A stretch of 64,000 nucleotides of DNA from JACDAV01 sp964626755 (GTDB taxonomy: Bacteria > Chloroflexota > Limnocylindria > Limnocylindrales > CSP1-4), in the NCBI GenBank assembly GCA_964626755.1, contig CAZVGO010000004.1, positions 124,001 to 188,000 on the forward strand. The letters run 5' to 3'. Below the pieces are notes generated by a model. It was not told the origin of the DNA. It saw only the letters and a list, made by a program, of their open reading frames with translations, and did no database searches. Shown here piece by piece: positions 8,123 to 15,692 of this stretch. The position numbers were made by a program, and so were the translations under genes. Numbering within the stretch: position 1 is the stretch's first letter; the number at the start of each line of letters is the position of its first letter.

Positions 8123-9115
8123 GTGGCCGGCGGTCGTGCCCGCGTCGCCGCGAGCATCCTCGACGCCGACTTCGCGAACCTTGGCTACGCCGTCAAGCGG
8201 GCGGAGCGCGCGGGGGTGGATCGCATCCACCTCGACGTCATGGACGGCCATTTCGTCCCGAACCTGACGTTCGGACCACGGACGATCAAGGCGCTCCGCG
8301 AGCGGACGGAGCTGCCGCTCGACGCCCACCTGATGATCTCGGAACCCGGCCGCTACATCGCCGAGTACCTCGACGCCGGCTGCGACTCGGTCACGTTCCA
8401 CGTCGAGATCGACGAGCCGATCGCCCCGACGCTCAAGGCGATCCGCGCCGCTGGACGCGCGGCCGGCCTCTCGGTCAAGCCCGCGACGCCGCTATCAGCG
8501 CTCGAGCCGTACCGGGAGCTCCTGGACATCGTCCTCGTGATGACCGTCGAGCCGGGCTTCGGTGGCCAGTCGTTCATGAAGGACGTCGCCCGCGAAAAGC
8601 TGCTCGCGGCGCGCGACATCCTGAGCCATAAGGCGTTCGGGGCGGAGGTCCACGTCGACGGCGGCATCAATCGCGAGACCGCCGAGTTCGTCGGCGGGCT
8701 GGGTGTCGATGTCCTCGTCGTCGGCTCGGCACTGTGGATCAAGGGCCACGACATGGGCCGCGAGATCCGGCTCGTCCGGGCCCTCGCCGACGAGGGCTAC
8801 CAGTACCAGCTCAATGACGGCAAACCGCCGATCCCGCGCGACCGCTGGACGACCTTCACCGAGCTGCCAAAGCATCTCGCCCGGAAGTTCATGGACGAGA
8901 TCGAGGCGGGCGGCATCCCGGTGCTCATGCTTCGGGCCGACGGCCAGGTGAACCCCGACGGCGTGCGTGACTACGACCTGCTCGTGCCGTTGAGCGTCGA
9001 GGACCTCACGACGGAGCGCCACGCCCACGCCCGCGAGCGCTACCTCCGCGACGCCGAGGCCTGGCGGGGGGAGTACATCCGGGAGCACGGCGTCGTCGCG
9101 CCACCCACGCCGTGA
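8123..9115 (+). CDS. rpe: Ribulose-phosphate 3-epimerase with C-terminal extension
   Basis: Interconverts ribulose 5-phosphate and xylulose 5-phosphate in the pentose phosphate pathway. The TIM-barrel motifs are all present: LDVMDGHFVPN near the N-terminus, the histidine of DAHLMIS, MTVEPGFGGQ, and the VDGGI and VVGSALW phosphate-binding ends. The barrel accounts for about the first 220 residues, the usual whole length. About 105 extra residues follow, rich in charge, including PKHLARKFMDEIEAGGIPVL and YDLLVPLSVEDL. No stop or frameshift separates the two parts, so the extension appears genuine. I do not recognise the extra domain. Confidence 0.9.
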   Translation: MAGGRARVAASILDADFANLGYAVKRAERAGVDRIHLDVMDGHFVPNLTFGPRTIKALRERTELPLDAHLMISEPGRYIAEYLDAGCDSVTFHVEIDEPIAPTLKAIRAAGRAAGLSVKPATPLSALEPYRELLDIVLVMTVEPGFGGQSFMKDVAREKLLAARDILSHKAFGAEVHVDGGINRETAEFVGGLGVDVLVVGSALWIKGHDMGREIRLVRALADEGYQYQLNDGKPPIPRDRWTTFTELPKHLARKFMDEIEAGGIPVLMLRADGQVNPDGVRDYDLLVPLSVEDLTTERHAHARERYLRDAEAWRGEYIREHGVVAPPTP

Positions 9116-10290
9116 CGGAGGAAGGAACCGCGACCGTCGTTCCGCCCGCGGACGACAGCGTCCTCCTCGGCCGGCGCAACGACCGGCTGCTGATCGGACT
9201 GGTCGCCGGCTACATCGCGCTGCTGTCGACGCTGATGATCGTCCGTGGCGTGTCGCTCACGCCGGACGTGCTGCTGATCGGCCTCGGGCTCGCGGCGGTG
9301 CTGCTCGGGCGCGGCAAGCTCTTCCTGCGCGACTGGATCCCGTTCGTCGGCCTGTTCTTCGCCTACGAGCTGATGCGCGGCTACGCCGACAACTTCGGGG
9401 CCGAGGTGCACGTCCAGGACGTCCTCGACCTCGAGCGCTGGCTGTTCCTCGGCCACGTCCCGACCGTCGATCTGCAGGCGTGGCTCCATCCGGCGTCCGG
9501 GCTCGATCTCGTTGCGGTCCTGTCGACGGTCCTCTACTTCCTCCACTTCCCGCTGCCGCTCGCGGTCGCGTTCTTCCTGTGGCTTCGGCGCCGGCGCGTG
9601 TTCTACGACTTCGTCGCCGCGCTCATCGTGCTTTCGATGGCCGGGTTCCTGACGTACCTGGTGCTGCCGGTCGCGCCGCCGTGGTACGCGGCGGAGCAGG
9701 GGATCCTGCCGGGGGTGGAGTACCTGAAGAAGGATGGTTTTGCCGGTCTCGCGGCGCTGGCCGGCTTCCGGGAGAGCGACTACCTGTTCAGCTACGCGTT
9801 CTATTCGATCAACCCGAACGAGGTCGCCGCGTTCCCGTCGCTCCACGCGGGCTATCCGTTCCTCGCGTTCCTGTTCGCCAGGCGCGTCTTCGGGCGGGTC
9901 GGTTGGCTGATGCTCGCCTACACGGCGGCGGTCTGGTTCGCGATCACTTATCTCGCCGACCACTACGTCGTCGACATCATCGGTGGCGTCGCGTACGCGG
10001 CTGTCGCGTACTGGGCGGTGATCCACGCGCCGGGCCGGCTCCGCGGCCTGCTCGAGCGAGCCGCCGACAACGAGCTGTCCGCCGACCCGGATGATCGCCG
10101 GCCTCCGATCCGCCATGTCGACCGGGTGGCCGTCGCCCAGGGTGTCGTCGTGGCCGCGGTGGGGGCGGTGGGAGCGGTCGCCATGGCGAACGGAGCCTTC
10201 GGTGGTTCGTCGACGCCGCTGTTCCTCGTGCCCTGGTTCGTGGCGCTCGCCGGGGCGTGGCGAGCCGCCGCGGCCCTCCTGAGTCGCTGA
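9112..10290 (+). CDS. PAP2-superfamily membrane phosphatase/phosphotransferase
   Basis: Polytopic membrane protein with about eight hydrophobic segments. The PAP2 signature is split as usual: SLHAGYP supplies one catalytic histidine, and DHYVVDIIGG supplies the second histidine with its aspartate. The layout resembles AUR1-like inositol-phosphorylceramide synthase relatives, with long helices before the motif, so a lipid phosphate or headgroup transfer reaction is likely; the substrate is unknown. The GTG start overlaps the rpe stop and the final codons overlap dtd. Two further hydrophobic segments near the C-terminus (about residues 340-390) lie beyond the catalytic domain. Confidence 0.82.
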   Translation: MTEEGTATVVPPADDSVLLGRRNDRLLIGLVAGYIALLSTLMIVRGVSLTPDVLLIGLGLAAVLLGRGKLFLRDWIPFVGLFFAYELMRGYADNFGAEVHVQDVLDLERWLFLGHVPTVDLQAWLHPASGLDLVAVLSTVLYFLHFPLPLAVAFFLWLRRRRVFYDFVAALIVLSMAGFLTYLVLPVAPPWYAAEQGILPGVEYLKKDGFAGLAALAGFRESDYLFSYAFYSINPNEVAAFPSLHAGYPFLAFLFARRVFGRVGWLMLAYTAAVWFAITYLADHYVVDIIGGVAYAAVAYWAVIHAPGRLRGLLERAADNELSADPDDRRPPIRHVDRVAVAQGVVVAAVGAVGAVAMANGAFGGSSTPLFLVPWFVALAGAWRAAAALLSR

Positions 10291-10754
10291 TGCGGGCACT
10301 GCTGCAGCGGGTGACGCGGGCGGAGGTCCGCGCCGGCGACGAGGTCGTCGGGATGATCGGGCATGGGCTGGTCGTGTTGCTCGGGGTGGGCCCTGAGGAC
10401 GACGAGCCGACGGCCGACGCGCTCGCCCGCCAGGTCGCCGAGCTGCGGATCTTTCGGGACGACGAGGGGCGGACGAACCGGTCGCTGCTCGACGTCGTGG
10501 GCGCGGCGCTCGTGGTCAGCCAGTTCACGCTGTTCGCGGATACGCGCCGGGGGCGCCGGCCGGGGTTCACGGGAGCGGCCCCGCCCGACCAGGCGGAGCG
10601 GCTCTACCTGCGCTTCGCTGAGGCGCTGCGCGGGCTGGGGATCGAGGTCGCCACTGGCCGGTTTGGCGCGGAGATGGCGGTCGAGCTCGTCAACGACGGC
10701 CCGTTCACGATCTGGCTCGACACTGCGGAGCACAGGCCTATCGGGGCTGTATAA
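10290..10754 (+). CDS. dtd: D-aminoacyl-tRNA deacylase
   Basis: Hydrolyses D-amino acids (and mischarged glycine) from tRNA as a proofreading step. The motifs SQFTLFAD and NDGPFT match the family's SQxTL and NxGP(V/F)T active-site strands. At 154 residues it has the usual length. The ATG overlaps the stop of the preceding gene as TGATG. It is the last gene before the accessory island; the conserved gene stream resumes at rpmB. Confidence 0.95.
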   Translation: MRALLQRVTRAEVRAGDEVVGMIGHGLVVLLGVGPEDDEPTADALARQVAELRIFRDDEGRTNRSLLDVVGAALVVSQFTLFADTRRGRRPGFTGAAPPDQAERLYLRFAEALRGLGIEVATGRFGAEMAVELVNDGPFTIWLDTAEHRPIGAV

Positions 10755-10760
10755 CGCCTG

Positions 10761-10862
10761 ATCCAGAGTTAAGTGCCAGCTGGGCCCGTGTTTGGGCTGC
10801 CGCTGAGCGTGACCGAGGATCAGTTCGCCACGATTCCGGGGTGAGTCAGGCGCACATCCCGG
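10761..10862 (+). repeat. Island-flanking direct repeat, left copy (102 nt)
   Basis: This segment aligns without gaps to 16746-16847. The first eight bases match exactly (ATCCAGAG) and the last block, GGGGTGAGTCAGGCGCACAT, is shared; the middle is strongly diverged. The equal spacing of both ends (81 nt) in both copies argues for common origin. The two copies lie 5,985 nt apart in the same orientation and enclose the RHS remnants. The iterated AGTYARGCGC motifs resemble multiple transposase-binding sites, but no transposase gene is present. Confidence 0.65.
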
Positions 10863-11085
10863 TACTAGTTAGGCGCATATCGTAATCCGCTGATTAGTTA
10901 AGCGCCAACAGACTCGCCCGATCGACGCCCAACTTGTGAGGTGGTCCTCAACCGCTCATGCACTAACGGGCGACGCCGTGGCCGTCTGGCGATAAGACAC
11001 GAAGAACTGCTCCAATTGCCAAGCGCTAGCGGGAGCACCCGATGACACGTGCGATTAGCACTCGCAACGCAGTACGTCGAGGGAG

Positions 11086-11091
11086 TATAAA
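11086..11091 (+). promoter_or_regulatory. Predicted -10 box before the secreted repeat protein
   Basis: TATAAA, within the AT-rich string GAGTATAAATAGAC, is the most AT-rich short stretch in the area. It lies 84 nt before the ATG at 11176. No matching -35 box at normal spacing is evident. Confidence 0.35.
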
Positions 11092-11175
11092 TAGACTCGC
11101 CTAAGCGCCACAAAACACCTCCGCAAAGTCACTATGCTGATGACCGTCAGGCGAAGCAGAGCAGGAGGGTGCCGG

Positions 11176-12264
11176 ATGGCTGGTAGGTCACATCTTCGCG
11201 CTCGCCTCTTTGCATCAGCATTAGCAGTGATTCTCATTGCCCAGGCCGGGACTCCACCCGCCTCGGCCTCGGCGATCCAGAGCAACGCAAACGCCCCACT
11301 GCCAGCTGCCCAGGCTCGGCCGACGCCGGCCGCCCCCGACGCGATCTCGCGCACGAGAGCGACCTCCTCCACGCATCCCGTTTCGGGCGGCGGCCGGTGG
11401 TTGTCGGCGCGGCGCGAAGTCTTCGTCGAACCGGTCGAGCTCCAGACCGATGATCCGACGGTCGAGGCGACGATCGGCGGGCCGGCGGTGTCGGTCACCA
11501 CCACGGTCGCGGGCCAGAACGCCACGATCACGTTCGCCGGCACCGCCAACCAGCGGGTCAGCTGGCAGTGGGGAACGTTCTCGCTCAGCCCGAACACGGC
11601 GCCCGACATCACGATCTCGAAGCCGGACGGGTCGGTCCTCCGGGCCAAGGACCAGACCGGCCAGAACGAGTTCTACGACGTCCTGACCCTGCCGGCGACC
11701 GGGACCTACACGATCCTCGTCGACCACCGCACGACCGTGACCGGGACCGTCACCCTGACCGTCATCTACGACGTGCCGGCCGATGTGACCGAGGCGGCGA
11801 CGATCGGCGGGCCGGCCGTGTCGGTCACCACGACGACCCCCGGCCAGAACGCCACGATCACGTTCGCCGGCACCGCCAACCAGCGGGTCAGCTGGCAGTG
11901 GGGAACGTTCACGCTCAGCCCGAACACGGCGCCCGACATCACGATCAAGAAGCCCGACGGGTCGGTCCTCCGGGCCAAGGACCAGACCGGCCAGAACGAG
12001 TTCTACGACGTCCTGACCCTGCCGGCGACCGGGACCTACACGATCCTCGTCGACCCCCGCTCCAACGTGACCGGGACGGTCACCCTGACGACGATCTACG
12101 ACGTGCCGGCCGATGTGACCGAGGCGACGACGATCGGCGGGCCGGCCGTGTCGGTCACCACGACGACCCCCGGCCAGAACGCCACGATCACGTTCGCCGG
12201 CACCGCCAACCAGCGGGTCAGCTGGCAGTGGGGAACACCTATCCCGGTAGCATCGGGACCCTGA
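11176..12264 (+). CDS. Secreted protein with 110-residue tandem repeats (front part of a broken RHS gene)
   Basis: The ATG at 11176 has AGGAGGG six bases upstream and opens a clear signal peptide (RLFASALAVILIAQAG, then an Ala-Ser cleavage region). After a Pro/Ala-rich linker come two complete and one truncated copy of a beta-rich unit of 110 residues, period 330 nt, starting at 11467, 11797 and 12127. Each copy has NATITFAGTANQRVSWQWGT and DVLTLPATGTYTILVD, reminiscent of bacterial pre-peptidase C-terminal-like domains. The third copy stops at 12236, where the sequence switches abruptly to RHS repeats in another frame; this frame then ends after ten foreign residues. It was probably one gene with the RHS part, now broken or misjoined. 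Confidence 0.65.
   Translation: MAGRSHLRARLFASALAVILIAQAGTPPASASAIQSNANAPLPAAQARPTPAAPDAISRTRATSSTHPVSGGGRWLSARREVFVEPVELQTDDPTVEATIGGPAVSVTTTVAGQNATITFAGTANQRVSWQWGTFSLSPNTAPDITISKPDGSVLRAKDQTGQNEFYDVLTLPATGTYTILVDHRTTVTGTVTLTVIYDVPADVTEAATIGGPAVSVTTTTPGQNATITFAGTANQRVSWQWGTFTLSPNTAPDITIKKPDGSVLRAKDQTGQNEFYDVLTLPATGTYTILVDPRSNVTGTVTLTTIYDVPADVTEATTIGGPAVSVTTTTPGQNATITFAGTANQRVSWQWGTPIPVASGP
11467..12236 (+). repeat. Three tandem 330-nt repeats (third truncated)
   Basis: Copies start at 11467, 11797 and 12127 with an exact 330-nt period. They are nearly identical over long blocks, for example the block encoding TITFAGTANQRVSWQWG. The third copy is cut after about 110 nt. Such near-identity means either recent duplication or a place where assembly could collapse or misjoin. 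Confidence 0.85.
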
Positions 12265-13928
12265 CCTATGGGTACGACTCGGCGGGCCGGCTTCAGACGA
12301 TCACCGACTGGGCAAGCCGGATCTCGACCTTCGCGTACGACGACGCGGGCAGGATCGCGAGCCTCGCCCGCCCGGGCGGGCTCCTCACCGAGCTCGGCTA
12401 CGACGATGCGGACCGTCCGACATCTGCGGTCACGACCCGCAACGGCAATCCCGTGCTGTCGCTCGCCTACGGCTACGATGCGGCCGGCAACCTGACTTCC
12501 TTCACCGACGACACCGGCACCTCGGCGTTCGGCTACGACGAGCTCGATCGGCTCATCTCGGCGGCGTACCCGGGTGGCCAGTCGTACGCCTACGCCTACG
12601 ACCCGGTCGGGAACATCACCAGCCTGACCACGCCCGCCGGGACCCAGGCCTTCAGCTACGACCCGGCCGACCGGCTCACCACGGTCGGCTACTCGTACGA
12701 CGACAACGGCGCGCTGACGGCCGATCCGACCCGAACCTACACGTACGACGCCCTCGGCCGGCTGACCCAGGTCGGCGTCGGCGGCGCGACGACCGCCTAC
12801 ACCCTTGACGGCGACGGCAACCGCTGGGCCGAGACGACCGGTGGCCTGACGACCTCGTTTGATCTCGACCTGCGCGGCTACCCGACGATCCTCGCCGACG
12901 GAACCCGGACCTATCTCCCGGGCGCCCCGGCTGCGGGGTACGAGCAGGCCGGCACCTGGTACAGCGGGCTGACCGACCTGCACGGCTCGCTCCTCGGCAC
13001 GGTCAGCCAGAGCGGCAGCGTGTCCGCGTTCACCCGCTACGACCCGTAGGGCGGCGCCCGACCGGGCAGCTCGGCACCGACCGGCATCGGCTGGACCGGC
13101 GAGTGGACCGACGTCGCCGGGCTCGTCAACCTCCGCGCCCGGGCCTACGACTCGACGACCGCCCGCTTCGTCTCGCGCGACGGCTGGGGCGGCGAGCTCG
13201 CCTCGCCCCTGTCGGCCAACCGCTACACATTCGGGCTCGGCTCACCGCTGGCCGCGATCGACCCGTCCGGCCACTTCGTCGAGCACGTCCTCGTCGAGCC
13301 GCGGATTGCCTGGAGCGTCGCCCTCCAGTCGATCAGCGGTGTCGGCGACGCCTACAGCTTCCTGTCAGGCGCGATCGGCTACGACCTCGTCGGCGGCTTC
13401 GCCCTGTCGGGCGAGGAGGCCGCGCTGGCGATGGGCACCGCCATCCTGCCGGGTCCGGCGGCCTATGCCCTCGGACGCCTGGCTCAGAAGCTCGCGGGCG
13501 TGATCCGGAGTGGCGGCGAAGCGGTCGCCCGCCTCCCGGGTCTGGTAGCCAGCCGGGTGGGGGACGCGGTCGGCGCGGCCCGGGGTGCTGGTCGGGCAGG
13601 GGACGCCGTCGGTGCCGCCAGGGCGGGAGGGGCGGGTCGAAGGACCATCGTCATCGGCGAGGATATGGCAGGGCGTGTCATCCCGGAGGCGAGGCGTACT
13701 GGGGCCGACTACTATGACCCGCCGTACCTTCCGCCGTCGCAGCGGATGCCCCACAATCGACGGTGGATCAACGACCGCATGGACGAGGGCTGCAGGATCA
13801 TCGACTGCGGACCCGCTCCCGGTCGCCGAAACTACCCGAATCCGACGAGTCCCTATTACCAGATGGAGCTCGACGAGATCGCGAGACGGGACTATCCGTG
13901 GTATGTCCCGCCGGCGCGCGGAGGCTGA
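12237..13928 (+). pseudogene. RHS-repeat protein fragment with C-terminal toxin-like tip
   Basis: The frame starting at the junction encodes classic RHS/YD repeats (YGYDSAGRL, FAYDDAGRI, YAYDPVGNI, YTYDALGRL) and then the conserved core RARAYDSTTARFVSRDGW. An in-frame TAG at 13047-13049 splits repeats from core; the same frame stays open to 13928. After the core, a hydrophobic/Ala-rich linker leads to a distinct tip of about 95 residues (IGEDMAGRVIPEARRTGADYY, NRRWINDRMDEGCRIIDCGP). This order, core then variable C-terminal domain, is that of polymorphic toxins. Because of the frame switch at 12236 and the nonsense codon I treat it as a pseudogene, unless these are sequencing or assembly errors. 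The tip's activity is not identified. Confidence 0.7.
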
Positions 13929-13932
13929 TCGC

Positions 13933-14139
13933 ATGGCAATCAAGATCCGCCGTGTGGGAGATCGATATGAGGCGACAGTTACGCCGCCACATGGGTCCGT
14001 CGGCTGGTCAACGCCCGAGCCCTTGACCGTCGATGAACTCGATCGGAAGCTCCACGAGCTTGGGTGCCATCCGACAGACATCGGCGACGCCTTCTACGAG
14101 GCGGACCCCAACTGGGTCGAGCGAAGTAAGGAGCGGTGA
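13933..14139 (+). CDS. Small protein after the RHS tip, candidate immunity protein
   Basis: This 68-residue acidic protein begins with an ATG four bases after the stop of the RHS tip. It has alternating beta-like segments (IKIRRVGDRYEATVTPP) and a helical half (TVDELDRKLHELGCHPTDIG). Position, size and acidity fit the immunity partner usually encoded just behind a polymorphic-toxin tip, but no family was recognised. It appears intact even though the toxin gene is broken, as is common for retained immunity genes. The function is inferred from context only. Confidence 0.55.
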   Translation: MAIKIRRVGDRYEATVTPPHGSVGWSTPEPLTVDELDRKLHELGCHPTDIGDAFYEADPNWVERSKER

Positions 14140-14197
14140 CGTAAGCAGCGGCCGGCAGTTGCAGTGACCGGCCGGAACGGATTCGAGGTGCTGGTAC

Positions 14198-14383
14198 GGA
14201 TTACCTATTCACAAATCGTCACTTTGACCCTGACCCCGACGTCGCTGCCAAGATCAGCTGCTGCTGCGCCATGAGACTGCGGAGATGTGGTATCGCAGTA
14301 ATGTCAACGGTCTGTACGAGGCCGCCCTTGCTGCGGCCAATCGGCACTGGAACTGGCAGGCGGTCGTGGAGATACCAAGATGA
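14198..14383 (+). pseudogene. Displaced toxin C-terminus remnant with frameshift
   Basis: One frame reads YLFTNRHFDPDPDVAAKIS and then degenerates; a second frame picks up as DQLLLRHETAEMWYRSNVNG and runs to EIPR and a stop at 14381-14383. Joined by one frameshift near 14250 they read like the end of a folded domain. The stop overlaps the next ATG as ATGA, as expected for a toxin tip followed by its immunity gene. No RHS core precedes it, so it would be an orphan tip. The reconstruction is inference and the segment is short. Confidence 0.4.
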
Positions 14384-15012
14384 GGGATGGCCACGGCGTG
14401 ATTCCTCGCCACGCGGATTTGGATGTCTATATTCAGCGATTGTTCCGTCGCCCAGAGGCGGCAATGGCCGTGCTTGGCCGAGGACCGAGCGCCGCTCCCC
14501 TGAACGACCAAGCGGACTCGCTCAGCCTGAGCGTGCCGATGGCCGAGCGAGTCTCACTACTCGACAACGAGCTCCGCGGCCAGCTTCGGCTGCTGGCCGA
14601 CCAGGCCGCAGAATTCTCGGATGCCGACAGCCTCAACCGGCTCGAATGGGAAGGAATCGCCCTGCTGATCGCGATTCGCGAACTTCGGCGCCACTTTCCC
14701 CGAGTGGTGACGCTCTCACCGAGAATCTCGGCCGTCAGGCCTGCTTCGTGCCTACGACCGACGGCCAATCCACTTCTGACCACGTTCACGGTCTGCCCGC
14801 TCGCGAGCGGCGGTAACGGAGGAGCTAATCCACTTGGGGCAGCATCGCCCGCATCAATTCGGCTCGGTAGTCCGCTCCGGCTCGTCGGAGCGCGAGTGGA
14901 TTCTCGCGGGAACTGCATTCGGAACACCCGAGGGTACAGAGCTCGGGCGTCAAACCGTGGAGCTCCGTGGCCTCCATGGGGCATCACCAACCTCAGTTGG
15001 GTGAGATTCTGA
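14380..15012 (+). CDS. Candidate orphan immunity protein (distal part doubtful)
   Basis: The ATG overlaps the stop of the preceding remnant (ATGA). Residues 1 to about 108 look like a real protein with amphipathic helices (AERVSLLDNELRGQLRLLAD, LNRLEWEGIALLIAIRELRR). After about 14700 the translation turns into low-complexity Arg/Pro/Ser text, coinciding with a 16-nt block shared with the end of the gene at 16271-16286. In the +1 frame that block reads PEW-stop, as in the other gene. The gene may therefore have ended near 14710 before a frame-changing join. No family was recognised. Confidence 0.4.
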   Translation: MRDGHGVIPRHADLDVYIQRLFRRPEAAMAVLGRGPSAAPLNDQADSLSLSVPMAERVSLLDNELRGQLRLLADQAAEFSDADSLNRLEWEGIALLIAIRELRRHFPRVVTLSPRISAVRPASCLRPTANPLLTTFTVCPLASGGNGGANPLGAASPASIRLGSPLRLVGARVDSRGNCIRNTRGYRARASNRGAPWPPWGITNLSWVRF

Positions 15013-15187
15013 TCGCGATCGAGTAGCCACCGCCATCCTGCCGCGACCGGCGGCGTGCCGCCGGGGCTGGCGCAGAACCTGCGTGGGTGGTGCGGCGCGG
15101 CGAGGAGTTCGCAGGCGTATCTCCGTTCGGAGTCCAACACCGAGCGCGCGGCGCGTGCCCCGGAGAGTGCGCTAGGGGAATTCATTA
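15013..15187. other. Intergenic debris in the RHS island
   Basis: No gene is supported. A frame near 14780-15004 (ending HGASPTSVG) upstream of this gap could be another decayed tip, but the evidence is too thin for a call. The gap itself shows no promoter or terminator that I can defend. Confidence 0.3.
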
Positions 15188-15541
15188 ATGGCCGGAGATA
15201 GACCGTGGCGCGATATCGGCCCCGATGAGGACGCCGTGTGGAACGCACCGATTGATCGGCTCGTGTCATCGCGAAGGGTAGAGCTGTGCCCGAGCTGTCA
15301 GGGAGCGCGCGTGCGGTTCTATTGGAGCCACATTGGGGGCATGAGGACGGGGATCTGGTTCTGGTGCCCGGCGTGTCGCCGGTACATGCATGCCTCGGGC
15401 CGGGCGCCGGATTGGTGGCTTCCGCTTCCCGAGGTGGCGTGGGGCCAGTTGGGACCGAAACCGGATCAGCTTGACGCAATCTGGCCGAAGATATGGCGTC
15501 ACGCGACAAGCCTCGGAGTGGTGGAGGCTGGCGGGCCATGA
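15188..15541 (+). CDS. Small zinc-ribbon protein, candidate immunity-type
   Basis: This 117-residue protein contains two Cys pairs, CPSC near residue 34 and CPAC near residue 60, a spacing suitable for a zinc ribbon. The segment between them is aromatic-rich (VRFYWSHIGG, TGIWFWCPACRRYMH). The rest is Trp/Pro-rich and acidic (DWWLPLPEVAWGQLG). The ATG follows an AT-rich ATTCATTA stretch. Its place among RHS fragments and its size suggest an immunity protein or a small RHS-associated accessory protein; no catalytic motif is seen. The reading frame is uninterrupted and looks functional. Confidence 0.55.
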   Translation: MAGDRPWRDIGPDEDAVWNAPIDRLVSSRRVELCPSCQGARVRFYWSHIGGMRTGIWFWCPACRRYMHASGRAPDWWLPLPEVAWGQLGPKPDQLDAIWPKIWRHATSLGVVEAGGP

Positions 15542-15563
15542 CTCGACGCGTAGAAGCGACGGT

Positions 15564-15688
15564 GCCGGCAACCCTGACCTCCCTCACCGACGACTCCGGA
15601 ACCTCGGCCTTCGGCTCCGACATCTCGATCGGCTGATCTCGGCGACCAACCCGGGCGGCCAGTCCTATGCCTAGGCCTACGACCCGGT
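15564..15688 (+). pseudogene. Decayed second copy of an RHS repeat segment
   Basis: About 125 nt align to 12483-12608 of the RHS gene: both encode text like NLTSFTDDTGTSAFGYDELD, LISAAYPGGQSYAYAYDPV. The copy here has an inserted base, a short deletion after TTCGGCTCCGAC and an in-frame TAG (GCC TAG GCC) where the parent has a tyrosine codon. It is a clear relic of a duplicated RHS locus and supports the view that downstream genes are displaced cassettes. Confidence 0.75.
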
Positions 15689-15692
15689 ACCG

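Larger units (their letters stand above)
10755..11175. other. Intergenic, lower-GC island edge with iterated short motifs
   Basis: No gene is supported here. The stretch carries the left 102-nt direct-repeat copy (10761-10862). Four variants of AGTYARGCGCMNA start at 10767, 10844, 10867 and 10896, with a fifth weaker one at 11099. Near the right end TATAAAT (11086-11092) is a plausible -10 region for the secreted repeat protein that follows. Base composition is visibly less GC-rich than in the flanking genes. Confidence 0.6.

Noticed and set aside
13047..13049. TAG as a programmed read-through or recoded codon
   Set aside because: TAG is used as a normal stop elsewhere in the window (for example recG's neighbour fakA, uppS's neighbour frr), and the locus has other damage. 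A nonsense mutation or error is simpler.
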